Source of the DNA: [Leptolyngbya] sp. JSC-1
GTDB lineage: Bacteria > Cyanobacteriota > Cyanobacteriia > Elainellales > Elainellaceae
Reading direction: 5' to 3'
DNA length: 64,000 bases
Assembly: GCA_000733415.1 (NCBI GenBank)
Contig: KL662191.1
Span: 817,483 to 881,482 of the forward strand
Position 1 is the stretch's first letter; every line of letters begins with the position of its first letter. Below, one piece after another: positions 1 through 8,561 of the stretch. A program made the position numbers and the translations under genes. The notes beneath the pieces are model-generated. The model was not told the DNA's origin. It saw nothing but the letters and a program-made list of their open reading frames with translations, and ran no database searches.

Positions 1-852
1 CCATTTGCCGACACCCGACGGAAACACATACGAGCTAACCGACTCTTCGGGTACTTGATGCATTGAACCAAACACCGAACCAGCAACCCGATCAGCTTCA
101 GCCGCTTGAGCCAGTTCAAACACTTGATTGTAGCTGGGCATGTCCACTTCGTACTTGCCTGAAGGGTGAGCCAGCTTCAGGAAAGTCTTGCCCTGGAGTT
201 CTTCATCCCAATCGATGGTGACAAACTGATCGTCAATCCAGTCAGACGGATAAACGGGCGGAATCCGCACCGCCGCCGAGCGAGCCAGCAGCAGCCAGCG
301 ACCGTCAGCAGCGATGTAGCCAATTTCAACCATATAGTCCCGATCGCTCACGGGTACAGGCAAATACCACTCGCGGGCCAGCTCATCACATTCATACTGC
401 TGCAAGCTGTGGGGGCGCTGGATATTGGTATTGATGTCGGTCACATCGTAGAACCGTAGAGCCAATCGAATCCCACCCTGACGGCGCAATTCTTCTTTGT
501 GCTCGTTGGGAATATCCCAATAAGCATAGGCCCACTGGGGATCACGGGGCATGAGTACAATTCGACTATCGCCATAGCCGGCAGGTAAATCCGGCAAGCC
601 CTCATCAACTACCACAAGGGGACCTCCCTGGCGATCAGTTTGTCCAACATCAAATTTTGCTGCTTCCACTTCTGCTTGTGCCTCCAAGGTACGGGACGGA
701 CTTGGTGAAAACCGAAGCTGTTGCGCTTCTAGAATCGCCTTCAGAAGCTGGTCTTTCCGCATCCGGCTGTAGCGCGAGATGTTCAGCTCACTCGCAACTC
801 GGCGGAGTTGTCGGAGTGTCATTTCTTCTAAAGGCGGACGTTCTGCTGACAT
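1..852 (-). CDS. DUF4912 domain protein, 3' end beyond left edge
   Basis: The reverse strand reads open from an ATG at 852 to the left edge, so the C-terminus is missing. The first ~45 residues (MSAERPPLEEMTLRQLRRVA, then a basic SRMRKDQLLKAIL stretch) look like a Rho-N/SAP-type helical module. They are followed by a DUF4912 domain (VLMPRDPQWAYAYWDIP, then LALRFYDVTD and later REWYLPVP), a combination common in cyanobacteria. The biochemical function is unknown; SAP-like modules suggest nucleic-acid contact, which is inference. A good Shine-Dalgarno (CGGAGG) lies 8 nt before the ATG. A 48-codon ORF with its own RBS lies just upstream and may be cotranscribed. Confidence 0.85.
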   Translation of the reverse strand, partial: MSAERPPLEEMTLRQLRRVASELNISRYSRMRKDQLLKAILEAQQLRFSPSPSRTLEAQAEVEAAKFDVGQTDRQGGPLVVVDEGLPDLPAGYGDSRIVLMPRDPQWAYAYWDIPNEHKEELRRQGGIRLALRFYDVTDINTNIQRPHSLQQYECDELAREWYLPVPVSDRDYMVEIGYIAADGRWLLLARSAAVRIPPVYPSDWIDDQFVTIDWDEELQGKTFLKLAHPSGKYEVDMPSYNQVFELAQAAEADRVAGSVFGSMHQVPEESVSSYVFPSGVGKW

Positions 853-873
853 AGGGTTAGCCTCCGATAGAGT

Positions 874-1020
874 CTAAAAAAATTGGTCAATGCCAGTGCT
901 TAATCGGATCAGTTTTGCTAAGAGCACCTGAAAACTTTCGGTATCGATCGCTCCTGTGGTTACGTAGCCCGGAACTTGGCCTGAAACTTGATTGAACTGT
1001 TGCACACTAATCAACTGCAT
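874..1020 (-). CDS. small hypothetical protein (48 aa)
   Basis: A 48-codon reverse-strand ORF (MQLISVQQFNQVSGQVPGYV...) ends 21 nt before the DUF4912 start. A GAGG Shine-Dalgarno precedes the ATG by about 6 nt. It has no recognisable domain and no membrane segment. The operon-like position and RBS favour a real gene, but the length alone does not prove coding. Confidence 0.4.
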   Translation of the reverse strand: MQLISVQQFNQVSGQVPGYVTTGAIDTESFQVLLAKLIRLSTGIDQFF

Positions 1021-1121
1021 TCGCCTCAGTTAAGTTAAACGACCATGGCAAACCCGACTTTCCACTCCAGCAACCCTTCTGCACCTACCAAAGGATTACT
1101 CAGGATCGCGAACCAGACTAA

Positions 1122-1160
1122 TTGCATTGAGCGTTTGCATTGAGCGTTTGCATTGAGCGT
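1122..1160. repeat. 3 x 13-bp tandem repeat
   Basis: TTGCATTGAGCGT is present in three exact adjacent copies (1122-1134, 1135-1147, 1148-1160). It is one of many short tandem duplications of 11-15 bp in the window. Confidence 0.95.
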
Positions 1161-1288
1161 GTGAGAACGATCAGGGATCGTGGGGATCGGTTGTGACCCC
1201 ATAGTGCAGAAAATCAGCCTGGGAATCAAGGGGCTACTCTGCCTATTCTGCCTGAAGTTACGCAATTATTAGTAAAACGGGGATCGAA

Positions 1289-1352
1289 ATGTCATGATTT
1301 CCTAACATTAGCTGAGCCAGAGATCGCAATAAATATCAGGAAATCATGACAT
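1289..1352. repeat. 15-bp perfect inverted repeat (stem-loop)
   Basis: ATGTCATGATTTCCT at 1289-1303 is the exact reverse complement of 1338-1352, with a 34-nt spacer. It lies about 85 bp upstream of the DUF2993 gene. It could be a hairpin, an operator or a relic of a mobile element. There is no T-run to make it a terminator. Confidence 0.75.
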
Positions 1353-1437
1353 TAGCCAAGCCAGTCATAGTCAGATAGACATTTAGGCGGAAGCTGAGTA
1401 AGATTACTCAGTAGTTTGAGGGTTGAATAGCTGCTTG

Positions 1438-2241
1438 ATGACTGGGAAAAATCAATTGTTAAAAAGCGAATTGGATACCCACCTACACTTGACTAGCGGC
1501 AGTCAGATGATTGGGAAAGTTCTATCGCCCGCGATTCGACTTTGGCTACGCTCGCAGGTTGAGGCAGTTGCCGTCCTGGACTTTCAGATCGAAGGGCGCG
1601 ATCGGCAGATTTTGCAAGGCATCATCCCACAGGTGGTCGTCCGAGCTGAACAGGTCGTTTATCAAGGACTGCACCTGGATCGACTCCATCTAAGCGCCAC
1701 CCAAATTCGAATTAATCTGGGTCAAGTCTTGCAGGGAAAGCCATTGCGGTTGCTTCAGGTCGTTCCAGTGCAGGGAGAAGTTAACCTAACCCAAGCAGAT
1801 TTAGAGGCATCTCTGGCTGCCCCCCTTCTGAAGCAAGCATTAGCCGAAATTCTGCAACGGATTTTGCAGCAAGCCCCCAGCACCGAGTTTCCCGACTTGG
1901 CCCTCCTGCAAGCGGCTCCAATCCAGTTACAGCAGCCCCAGCTTTGGCTCCAGTCCAATCGCCTATGCCTGATTACCGAAGTCAGCACAACCTCTGAGCA
2001 GCGATGGCAAATTAGCCTCAACACCATGCTTCAGCTAGTTCAACCCTCCTGTTTCCAGTTAACCGAGCTAGAGCTGCAGTATGCTGCGATTGATCCAACC
2101 ACCGGAATTCAGACAGCCCCCACCCTACTCCAAGAACGGGCTCTGGAAATCGACCTCGGCCCAGAGGTCAACCTACACCAGCTCCAAATCGAGACCGCAG
2201 GCATCACCTGTCGGGGGCAAATTAATGTTGTGCCTGGATGA
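1438..2241 (+). CDS. DUF2993 (LmeA-like) domain protein
   Basis: 267 aa from the ATG at 1438. A TTG at 1423 would add five residues, but GAGGG abuts it too closely to serve as its RBS. The region around SPAIRLWLRSQVEAVAVLDF and the later VVYQGLHLDRLHLSATQIRI fit the cyanobacterial DUF2993 family. The family is related to lipid-binding LmeA of actinobacteria, and the cyanobacterial members have no proven function. No signal peptide is evident. It stands alone between a repeat-bearing spacer and a convergent hypothetical gene. Confidence 0.85.
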   Translation: MTGKNQLLKSELDTHLHLTSGSQMIGKVLSPAIRLWLRSQVEAVAVLDFQIEGRDRQILQGIIPQVVVRAEQVVYQGLHLDRLHLSATQIRINLGQVLQGKPLRLLQVVPVQGEVNLTQADLEASLAAPLLKQALAEILQRILQQAPSTEFPDLALLQAAPIQLQQPQLWLQSNRLCLITEVSTTSEQRWQISLNTMLQLVQPSCFQLTELELQYAAIDPTTGIQTAPTLLQERALEIDLGPEVNLHQLQIETAGITCRGQINVVPG

Positions 2242-2403
2242 GGAGAGATAGAAGTCAGGAGTCATGAGATAGCAACCAGGATATGAGGTGGGGAAAGTCC
2301 TGATGCTTCCCTGAATTCTGCTTTCAAATTAGGCCACGACGAAACAAACCAGGCCGATCACCTACACTCGTCAAGCTCCTTCTAGCTTCTAACTCCTGAC
2401 TGC

Positions 2404-2751
2404 TTAAAAGTTATTTTTCAGAAGCGACTCAAACTCTGCCCGGAGTGCATCTAGGTCTGCTACCCTAGCCACCAGTAGATTTTGGGTGCCAGCATCCCTG
2501 AGGCGCTGTTTCCAGTGACCGATTTGTTCAGCGTTGTTGAGCCAGAAGTTAATTACGGTATCAACAACTTGGTCTAGATGCCAACCGCGTCGCATTGGTA
2601 GCGATTCAACCGATTCGATGAAGGCATCCAGCGTACATTGGTAGGTGCCCAAGTATTCGGCTCCAGGATGGGGATGGGCTTGAATTTCCTGCTGATGGTT
2701 AAAAAAGGATAAAACTGGGGATACGCCTACAATTTCAAACGAGTACTTCAT
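2404..2751 (-). CDS. conserved hypothetical protein (115 aa)
   Basis: Starts MKYSFEIVGVSPVLSFFNHQ at the ATG at 2751. It is a soluble, compact 115-residue protein without signal peptide or membrane helix. The C-terminal half is helical (NLLVARVADLDALRAEFESL). I recall similar small proteins from cyanobacteria but know no function. It is convergent with the DUF2993 gene, and the ~160 nt between them carry the AGAAGTCAGGAGTCA motif. Confidence 0.7.
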   Translation of the reverse strand: MKYSFEIVGVSPVLSFFNHQQEIQAHPHPGAEYLGTYQCTLDAFIESVESLPMRRGWHLDQVVDTVINFWLNNAEQIGHWKQRLRDAGTQNLLVARVADLDALRAEFESLLKNNF

Positions 2752-3000
2752 ATCTAACTCCGATCACGAGCAGCTAGGTCGGTAGAACACAGCAACCGGA
2801 AGGAATTGAATTGCAGCAAGTAAAAAATATTTTGAGCAATGCTAACAAGAGTTTCTGTTATCTACTTGATCCTTAAGTCTTATTTTCAATTCTGCCGAAG
2901 GTACCTATAGAGGGGGGAGGCAGTTATTCTAAGTACTATTTGAATCAAGCAGTCTTGAGTCAAATAGCTTTGAGTCAAACGGCACGAGTGGACATGGTGC

Positions 3001-4266
3001 ATGGTGCAGAGTGATCTATTGAAACTGGCTCAACAGGGTGATCCAGGCGCAATTGCTCGCTTGCTTAACCGGAATCTGCAGCCGCGAGGCGTCACGGCCA
3101 AAGTACTGCTGCGGGACCAATGCTTGAAAATCTTACTGTCTTCGGACCGTCCGCTAGAGCAAAAGGCTTTTTCTCAGTTCATTCAGCAATCCATCGACCG
3201 TCTGGGCACCAGCAACATTAGTTTAGTCAAGCTCTATAGCCAACAAACCAGCGAAGGAGTTCCGGCCTGGGCCTACGAGTTTGTACCTGCCAGCAGTAAA
3301 TCCCAACTGATCGTTGCCAATCCTGCTGCCAAAAGTACGCTAGCCATTGTCAAGCTGCGGACCGAAAGTCAGGAATTCTGGTCATCGCTGCGCACCTTTC
3401 AGTTAGATTCCATCTTTCCCTATCGAGATGTTTTGAGTGTAGACCTCTACCGCAGCAATACAGTGCGTCTGTTGCTTTTCCTGGGGCTGTTTCCGCTGAT
3501 TATTAATTTGATTGCCGAACAGGCCAGCATAGAACAAATGGCTTGGTTGATTGGCATTTACTATGCGGCAATCTGGGGCGTTGTACTCTACAACCTGATC
3601 AAGCCTGTGCAGTTTTCCTGGGGGCGCACATTGAAGTGCGTGCTATTCACAACTGTGATTGGCATTCCGCTGCTGTTGTTTTTTCAGCAAGTGCCGCCGT
3701 TTCGCGCCCTGTACGGGGCAATTAACCAGGGGCTAGTGTTTCGCCTGCTTGGGTTCGTACTGGGCGTGGGGTTGCTCGAAGAACTCTGCAAGGCACTGCC
3801 CGTGTATTTGCTGCTGTACCGATCTCAGAAACTGCAAGACCCACTTTCGGCCGCCTTCTATGGTGCAATGTCTGGACTAGGGTTCGCGATTGCCGAAGGA
3901 GCGGCCTATTCATTTCGTTATGCGGTGGGTCTATCGAAAGGCCAACTAGGTCTGGGAGCCTATGTGGCTGCCAACACAATTCGGTTTGTGTCGCTGCCGT
4001 TGTTTCATGCGATTTTGGCCGGGATTGTCGGCTATTTTATTGGCCTAGCCGTGATTAACCCTTCTCGCCGCAGCGCGCTTTGCTTCATTGGTATTGCCAT
4101 TGCCGCCACGTTGCACGGCCTCTACAACACCTTTGCTGGCGGCATTCCCGGTCTCCTGATCATCGGATTTACAATTTTGCTGTTTGTGACCTATCTACGC
4201 CGTTGCCAACAGCTCGTTAGCGAAATGCAGCAAGCAGAGCGAAACTCTCGCAAATCACCGGAATAG
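3001..4266 (+). CDS. PrsW-family intramembrane metalloprotease
   Basis: 421 aa. Residues 1-130 form a soluble cyanobacterial N-terminal domain (LARLLNRNLQPRGVTAKVLL-type). About eight hydrophobic segments follow from residue 153. The PrsW signature EExxK is at E260-E261-x-x-K264 (LLEELCKALP), with further conserved polar residues in GFAIAEG (E299), H336 and H372. PrsW proteins cleave membrane substrates such as anti-sigma factors, but the substrate here is unknown. The ATG at 3001 is chosen over the out-of-frame ATG at 2994. Upstream, TTGAGTCAAA occurs twice. Convergent with uppP, 43 nt apart. Confidence 0.87.
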   Translation: MVQSDLLKLAQQGDPGAIARLLNRNLQPRGVTAKVLLRDQCLKILLSSDRPLEQKAFSQFIQQSIDRLGTSNISLVKLYSQQTSEGVPAWAYEFVPASSKSQLIVANPAAKSTLAIVKLRTESQEFWSSLRTFQLDSIFPYRDVLSVDLYRSNTVRLLLFLGLFPLIINLIAEQASIEQMAWLIGIYYAAIWGVVLYNLIKPVQFSWGRTLKCVLFTTVIGIPLLLFFQQVPPFRALYGAINQGLVFRLLGFVLGVGLLEELCKALPVYLLLYRSQKLQDPLSAAFYGAMSGLGFAIAEGAAYSFRYAVGLSKGQLGLGAYVAANTIRFVSLPLFHAILAGIVGYFIGLAVINPSRRSALCFIGIAIAATLHGLYNTFAGGIPGLLIIGFTILLFVTYLRRCQQLVSEMQQAERNSRKSPE

Positions 4267-4309
4267 CAACTCCATCCACCTATCTACTTATTCACCCATC
4301 CACCCATAG

Positions 4310-5131
4310 CTACGCCCCTCGCCACAGCCCCATGGCCAAGCTGATCAACAGCAGCGTACCAAACCCCAATCGGTACCAGACAAAAATCCAGGTGTTGCGG
4401 CGCTGCAAATAGCGCAGCAGCCAGGCAATCGAAAGGTAGGAAAATACAAAGGTTGAGACAATCCCAGCTAGCAAGACGAGAATGCTATCAATATTGCCAA
4501 ACGCTTTGCCAGATTGATATAGGGTAGCAATCGTCAGGGTGGGAATACCCAGCAAAAATGAGAACCGGGCAGCGGTCTGCCGCTCTAAACCTAAAAACAA
4601 GGCGGCAGTTAGGGTTGAACCAGAGCGAGAGGCACCTGGAAATAGCGCCACCATTTGTCCCAGCCCTACCAGAATTCCGTCTTTAATTCGCAGACTGTCA
4701 AATCCCCGTTTACGGCTGCCAATATTTTCAGCCAATCCGAGCAGAATCGCCATGATGATCGACATCACCGCAATCACTCCAATGCTTTCCGGCAACATAT
4801 CCTTGAGCACAAAGCCACCGAGCAGGGCTGGAATCGTGCCAATCATAATACCGACCAGCAGTTTCCACTCTTCCCGTTTCCAGTCCTGATGACGAAAGGC
4901 ATCCCATGCCCCCAGCAGCATTTGCTGCAGGTCGGACCAAAAATAGAGCACAACCGCGATCACGCTGCCGAACTGAATCGCATCCACAAAGTATTTCTGC
5001 CCGACCGTGGACCAACCCAAGGCTTTGGTAAACACCAACAGATGGGCGGTGCTGCTAATGGGCAAAAACTCGGTGACACCTTGGACTAGCCCCAATACAA
5101 TCGCTTGAAATAGATTTTGAATTAGATCCAC
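4310..5131 (-). CDS. uppP: undecaprenyl-diphosphate phosphatase
   Basis: 273 aa, the usual length for UppP/BacA. It dephosphorylates undecaprenyl diphosphate in the membrane to recycle the lipid carrier for peptidoglycan and other envelope glycans. The two signature loops are clear: GVTEFLPISSTAHL near the N-terminus and FPGASRSGSTLT in the middle, with about eight membrane helices. It starts at GTG (5131), preceded by an AGGTGAG Shine-Dalgarno. Two repeat copies lie just upstream. Confidence 0.95.
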   Translation of the reverse strand: MDLIQNLFQAIVLGLVQGVTEFLPISSTAHLLVFTKALGWSTVGQKYFVDAIQFGSVIAVVLYFWSDLQQMLLGAWDAFRHQDWKREEWKLLVGIMIGTIPALLGGFVLKDMLPESIGVIAVMSIIMAILLGLAENIGSRKRGFDSLRIKDGILVGLGQMVALFPGASRSGSTLTAALFLGLERQTAARFSFLLGIPTLTIATLYQSGKAFGNIDSILVLLAGIVSTFVFSYLSIAWLLRYLQRRNTWIFVWYRLGFGTLLLISLAMGLWRGA

Positions 5132-5200
5132 AGTCTCACCTGAAATACCGTTTGCATCGGAGCTATCTTACCGGAGTTTTCTGAATCAACTACATCGATT

Positions 5201-5386
5201 TACAGCGTTTTACAGCGTTTTTCACTCATGTAAGGTATGGGGTGTGGGGGGGCTTCGCCCCCACGCAGGGGTTTACAGCGTTTTTCACTCATGTGAGGTA
5301 TGGGGGCGTGGGAGCGAAGCCCCTACGCTGGGGCAGTGCCCCAGCACCCCGTTTTTCGTACTTCACTAGCCTGAAAAAAGGCTGTA
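5201..5386. mobile_element. TACAGC repeat family (MITE-like), partial + full copy
   Basis: A full 113-bp copy (5274-5386) runs from TACAGCGTTTTTCACTC to GAAAAAAGGCTGTA. It is preceded by a truncated copy from 5211 and a further TACAGCGTTT at 5201. The ends are imperfect inverted repeats and the centre holds G/C-rich palindromes (GGGGCAGTGCCCC). Related copies are at 20151-20263, 51862-51954, 57607-57806 and 62233-62345. Confidence 0.85.
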
Positions 5387-5614
5387 TCTAGCTGGTTTCA
5401 TCATCACTAAACCAGACTGGGGATTTCCGAAAGTGTTGCTCTATCAGCTTAGAGGTTGGCTCCGGATTTGCCCAATCCCTGGAACCGGTTCTTCAAGAAA
5501 TTTTTATTCCTGCCCGTTAGAAATTCAGTGAACGATTAAATTCGTTCTAACGTTAATATTGAAAGAATCCCCCCCTGGGGGATATAGCTGTGGTATGTTA
5601 AAAAAGGTGAACTG
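5387..5614. other. leader region of the DUF3120 gene
   Basis: No gene seen. AT-rich upstream DNA with a small palindrome CCCCCCTGGGGG near 5570. Together with the repeat block it makes up the ~480-nt gap between uppP and the DUF3120 gene. Confidence 0.5.
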
Positions 5615-6394
5615 TTGTTAATAAATCCCTTGTCTTCCTATTCTCCTCCTAAGCCGCTTTATTCAACCTCCTTAGATTCCCGATTAGAGCCGTTAGTTGA
5701 TACGCCGTTAGAAGAGCCGTTAACAGGTCCGCTGATTGCCTCATTGGGCAAGGCTGAAGGGCAACAAATTTGGCTAGTTTTCGCTGCTGCTGCCTTTCTA
5801 GTATCGGTGCCAGTTTTTGTGCAAGCTCCGCTAGTGAGGTTATTCCCCTGGATCAGTTTTATTAGTACGGCTGGCTGGCTGTGGTTGAGCGTGCGGTTGA
5901 GGCAGCAGCCTACCCTAGCTTTGTGGGGAGACCTGCTGCTGGGGTTCAGTTGGACTTGGCTGGCGGGTGCGGTTTACTGGGGTTGGTTTCGCTGGGAACC
6001 GCTGATTCATTTGCCGATTGAGGCAATGGGATTACCGTTTGCCGTGGTGGGGTTGCTGCAAGGACGCAATCGAATCGGACATTGGTTCTACTTGGGTTCT
6101 CTGTTTGGCACCATCATGACCGATGTTTACTTTTATTTGGTGAATTTAATCCCTTACTGGCGGCAGTTGATGCAGGTCGAGCCAAGTTTAGCGTCAACTG
6201 TATTGCGAAGTGCGGTCAGTCAGGTTCAGACCCCTTGGGGAATTGGCTGTGCTGTTGGGTTGATTGGCGTGCTGCTGGTTGTTGGTTTGGTACCACTGCG
6301 TTCACCTCAGCTTCATTGGTGGGCTTTTGGTGGTGCCGTACTTAGTACACTGCTAGTCGATGGATTATTCTGGTTAGGTGCGGCAGTGGTTTGA
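5615..6394 (+). CDS. DUF3120 family membrane protein
   Basis: 259 aa. A ~50-residue polar N-terminus is followed by about six hydrophobic helices. The sequence around WGDLLLGFSWTWLAGAVYWGWFRWEP and MTDVYFYLVNLIPYWRQLM is typical of the cyanobacteria-specific DUF3120 family, whose function is unknown. The start is TTG at 5615 with AGGTGA 5-6 nt upstream; an overlapping GTG at 5607 runs into a stop. No partner gene is obvious. Confidence 0.88.
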   Translation: MLINPLSSYSPPKPLYSTSLDSRLEPLVDTPLEEPLTGPLIASLGKAEGQQIWLVFAAAAFLVSVPVFVQAPLVRLFPWISFISTAGWLWLSVRLRQQPTLALWGDLLLGFSWTWLAGAVYWGWFRWEPLIHLPIEAMGLPFAVVGLLQGRNRIGHWFYLGSLFGTIMTDVYFYLVNLIPYWRQLMQVEPSLASTVLRSAVSQVQTPWGIGCAVGLIGVLLVVGLVPLRSPQLHWWAFGGAVLSTLLVDGLFWLGAAVV

Positions 6395-6656
6395 CTAAGG
6401 CTATGATTGGGAGTATTCCCACCCATTTAGGCACTCGGTTGGCGGTGGGTGTCGCGTGTTTGTACGGACAGATGAAGGGTCAGCGATTTAAAGCTGAGTT
6501 TAAGACTGCGAAACTTAATGATTAACCCGGAGTTCATTCAAGGCTGAGGCTTCTTATAATCTTTTAGGTGGATAACCTTTGAGTGAGGGGCGAATGCTCA
6601 CTGGCGTCTTCACGAGTCGGGATGCATTATTAGGGCAACGCAAGTGGTTTTAGCCT

Positions 6657-7676
6657 GTGGTGACTACACAACCTGTTCCCCACCTAATTTTGCGAACTGA
6701 GTCAGGTAGTCGTTATCTGTCTCTGATAGGCAGCAACTGTTGGACCTTTGGCCGCGGAGACGACAACAACTTTGTCCTACCCGATCGCTGGATTTCTCGC
6801 AACCATGCGATGCTGCAACGAGTAGAAACCGGTGAATTCTACTTAATCGATATGGGCAGCCGCAACGGTTCGTTTGTCAACGGACGACGAGTTAGCGTGC
6901 CTGTAACCCTGCAAAATGGTGACCGCCTTACTTTTGGTCAAACCGAACTGGAATTCTATGCGCCTGAGATTGATCCCCTTTCAGATGCTTCGATGGGTGG
7001 CATCGACTCGCAGGAATTTACGGCAACGGCAACCCTGCATGTTCGTCGCTTGATCTCAGTACTGGTCGTAGATATCCGCAATTTCACGGGGATGACTCGA
7101 CAAATTGATGAAAATACGCTCTCAGAGGTGATTGGCACGTGGTTTCGCTGTGCCGGCGATATCATTCGGGAGTATGGCAGTTGGGTAGATAAGTACATCG
7201 GTGACGCGGTCATGGCCGTGTGGATCCACGGTGCCCAGCGGGTGACGCCAGAGGAAATGATCCGAATTGCCCATGCCCTCAGCGCTCTACAAAAAATGAC
7301 AAGTCAACTACACGAGCGCTATCCTCTGCCATTTCCCCTTAAGGTTGGCGCAGGGTTGAATACCGGCTATGCAATGGTGGGCAACACGGGTACCGGTGAC
7401 CGTCCTGACTACACGGCTCTCGGCGATACCGTCAATGCAGCCTTTCGGCTCGAATCAGCCACTAAACAAATTGGAGTTGATGTGGCGTTCGGCGAAACCA
7501 CTTATCAGTATCTCAAGGAGGCTGGATTGCCTCCATCCCTGTTTCAGCAGCATGAAGTAGAACTGAAGGGATTTGACGGCCAAACGGTCACCTATGCGGG
7601 TTCATTTGACGAACTGGATGCCTTTCTTAATTCGATCAACACTAGCCCAGTAGAGAAGTTGTTGGGCGGCAAGTGA
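6657..7676 (+). CDS. FHA domain class III adenylate cyclase
   Basis: 339 aa. Residues ~25-100 form an FHA phosphothreonine-binding domain (FGRGDDNNFVLP, SRNHAML, GSRNGSFVNGRRV). Residues ~132-310 form a class III nucleotidyl cyclase catalytic domain. Metal-binding Asp residues are visible in VVDIRNFT and in KYIGDAVMAVW. The Lys of DKYIGD and the Thr of DYTALGD fit the adenine-specifying Lys/Thr pair of cyanobacterial adenylate cyclases. VNAAFRLE supplies the transition-state Asn and Arg. The product is probably cAMP, made in the cytoplasm and gated by binding of a phosphorylated partner to FHA (inference). The GTG start at 6657 lacks a strong RBS. Confidence 0.9.
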   Translation: MVTTQPVPHLILRTESGSRYLSLIGSNCWTFGRGDDNNFVLPDRWISRNHAMLQRVETGEFYLIDMGSRNGSFVNGRRVSVPVTLQNGDRLTFGQTELEFYAPEIDPLSDASMGGIDSQEFTATATLHVRRLISVLVVDIRNFTGMTRQIDENTLSEVIGTWFRCAGDIIREYGSWVDKYIGDAVMAVWIHGAQRVTPEEMIRIAHALSALQKMTSQLHERYPLPFPLKVGAGLNTGYAMVGNTGTGDRPDYTALGDTVNAAFRLESATKQIGVDVAFGETTYQYLKEAGLPPSLFQQHEVELKGFDGQTVTYAGSFDELDAFLNSINTSPVEKLLGGK

Positions 7677-7816
7677 GCTGAGCTGATGGACAGACAACTG
7701 GCTGCTGGCAGCTAATCGCGATTGCAAAATCAAGCTAACAAGGTTAAAAACCAGCGAAATCAACACAGATTAAGTTGATCAACTTAAGTCGATCAACATG
7801 ATTAATTTGAAGATCC

Positions 7817-7860
7817 GTAGTGCCAGCGTCTCGCTGGCGCAGGCAAGATGTCCGCACTAC
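7817..7860. repeat. short palindromic element bounded by GTAGTGC/GCACTAC
   Basis: The ends GTAGTGC and GCACTAC are exact reverse complements. Inside is a CCAGCG-tct-CGCTGG hairpin followed by GGCAAGATG. Similar elements occur at 16787-16831 and 61363-61400, so it is a dispersed extragenic palindrome. Confidence 0.7.
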
Positions 7861-8000
7861 ATCTACCGTTTAATCAGGTTGACCTTCTTAAAAAGATTAA
7901 AAAAGGAGAGATGAGTAAACTCTTCCCCCCTTCTTCTGAATTTTGAGTCTGCGAACTTTTCTGTGTCCGTTTGTGGCATCGTCTATTCATTGCTGAAGCA

Positions 8001-8115
8001 TGGGCTAGTCCAGCAAGTCCACTCTTATACTTGCGTTCCCGCAGGGTAGGACTAAGCTCCTTGTCTAGTCTGCTGCAGACTTCCCAACTAGCCCACCGTT
8101 AACGCGCCGGTGGGC
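8001..8115. ncRNA. foldable element, possible structured RNA or repeat
   Basis: TGGGCTAGT (8001-8009) pairs with ACTAGCCCA (8087-8095). Inside, AGTCC pairs with GGACT and there are two hairpins, TGCG/CGCA and AGTCTG/CAGACT. A second hairpin, GCCCACCG/CGGTGGGC (8091-8098 with 8108-8115), competes for the GCCCA of the first stem. The family is not recognised and the strand is unknown. It could equally be a dispersed palindromic repeat, since GGACTAAGCTCC also occurs near 12702. Confidence 0.3.
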
Positions 8116-8194
8116 AATGAGGCAGCCAGACAATCGGTTGACACAAAATTCCGAACAGACTGGAAATTTGTCAGCCGTTGCCAAAAGTCTCAGC

Positions 8195-8461
8195 TTAAGC
8201 TGAAGCAGCGACTGGGTAGACACTCACTTTCTTGCGATCTTTGCCTTTGCGCTCGAAAGTAACTACACCGTCCACTAGAGCAAATAGCGTATCATCACTG
8301 CCACGACCAACGTTCACACCAGGATGAAACTTGGTTCCCCGTTGCCGTATCAGGATATTGCCAGCCTTGACTACTTCACCACCATACCGCTTGACGCCCA
8401 ATCGCTGGGCATTTGAATCTCTACCGTTGCGAGTACTGCCTGTTCCTTTCTTGTGAGCCAT
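8195..8461 (-). CDS. rpmA: 50S ribosomal protein L27
   Basis: 88 aa, the normal length. MAHKKGTGSTRNGRDSNAQR and GTKFHPGVNVGRGSDDTLFA are diagnostic. L27 reaches towards the peptidyl-transferase centre of the large subunit. It lies 100 nt downstream of rplU in the usual rplU-rpmA order. The spacer carries a 2 x 13-bp duplication (8531-8556). Confidence 0.98.
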   Translation of the reverse strand: MAHKKGTGSTRNGRDSNAQRLGVKRYGGEVVKAGNILIRQRGTKFHPGVNVGRGSDDTLFALVDGVVTFERKGKDRKKVSVYPVAASA

Positions 8462-8561
8462 ATCAACCTCTACTGATCTGCCTTTACTAATTTTACTAAT
8501 CTACATTGCCACACCCGGTTGGGCTGCCTATGCTTGACAGTCGTGCTTGACAGTCGGGAAA

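Larger units (their letters stand above)
1021..1437. other. non-coding stretch with tandem and inverted repeats
   Basis: No convincing gene. It holds a 3 x 13-bp tandem repeat (1122-1160) and a 15-bp perfect inverted repeat (1289-1303 with 1338-1352). A 76-codon reverse ORF that runs through the tandem repeat is treated as spurious. Confidence 0.6.
7677..8194. other. 518-nt gap with palindromic elements
   Basis: No ORF of note. It contains a 44-bp palindromic element (7817-7860) and a larger foldable segment (8001-8115), annotated separately. Confidence 0.6.

Noticed and set aside
1035..1265. 76-codon reverse ORF
   Set aside because: Runs through the 3 x 13-bp tandem repeat, no RBS, no recognisable sequence.
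6403..6525. 40-codon forward ORF after the DUF3120 gene
   Set aside because: No RBS and no recognisable feature; too short to support.
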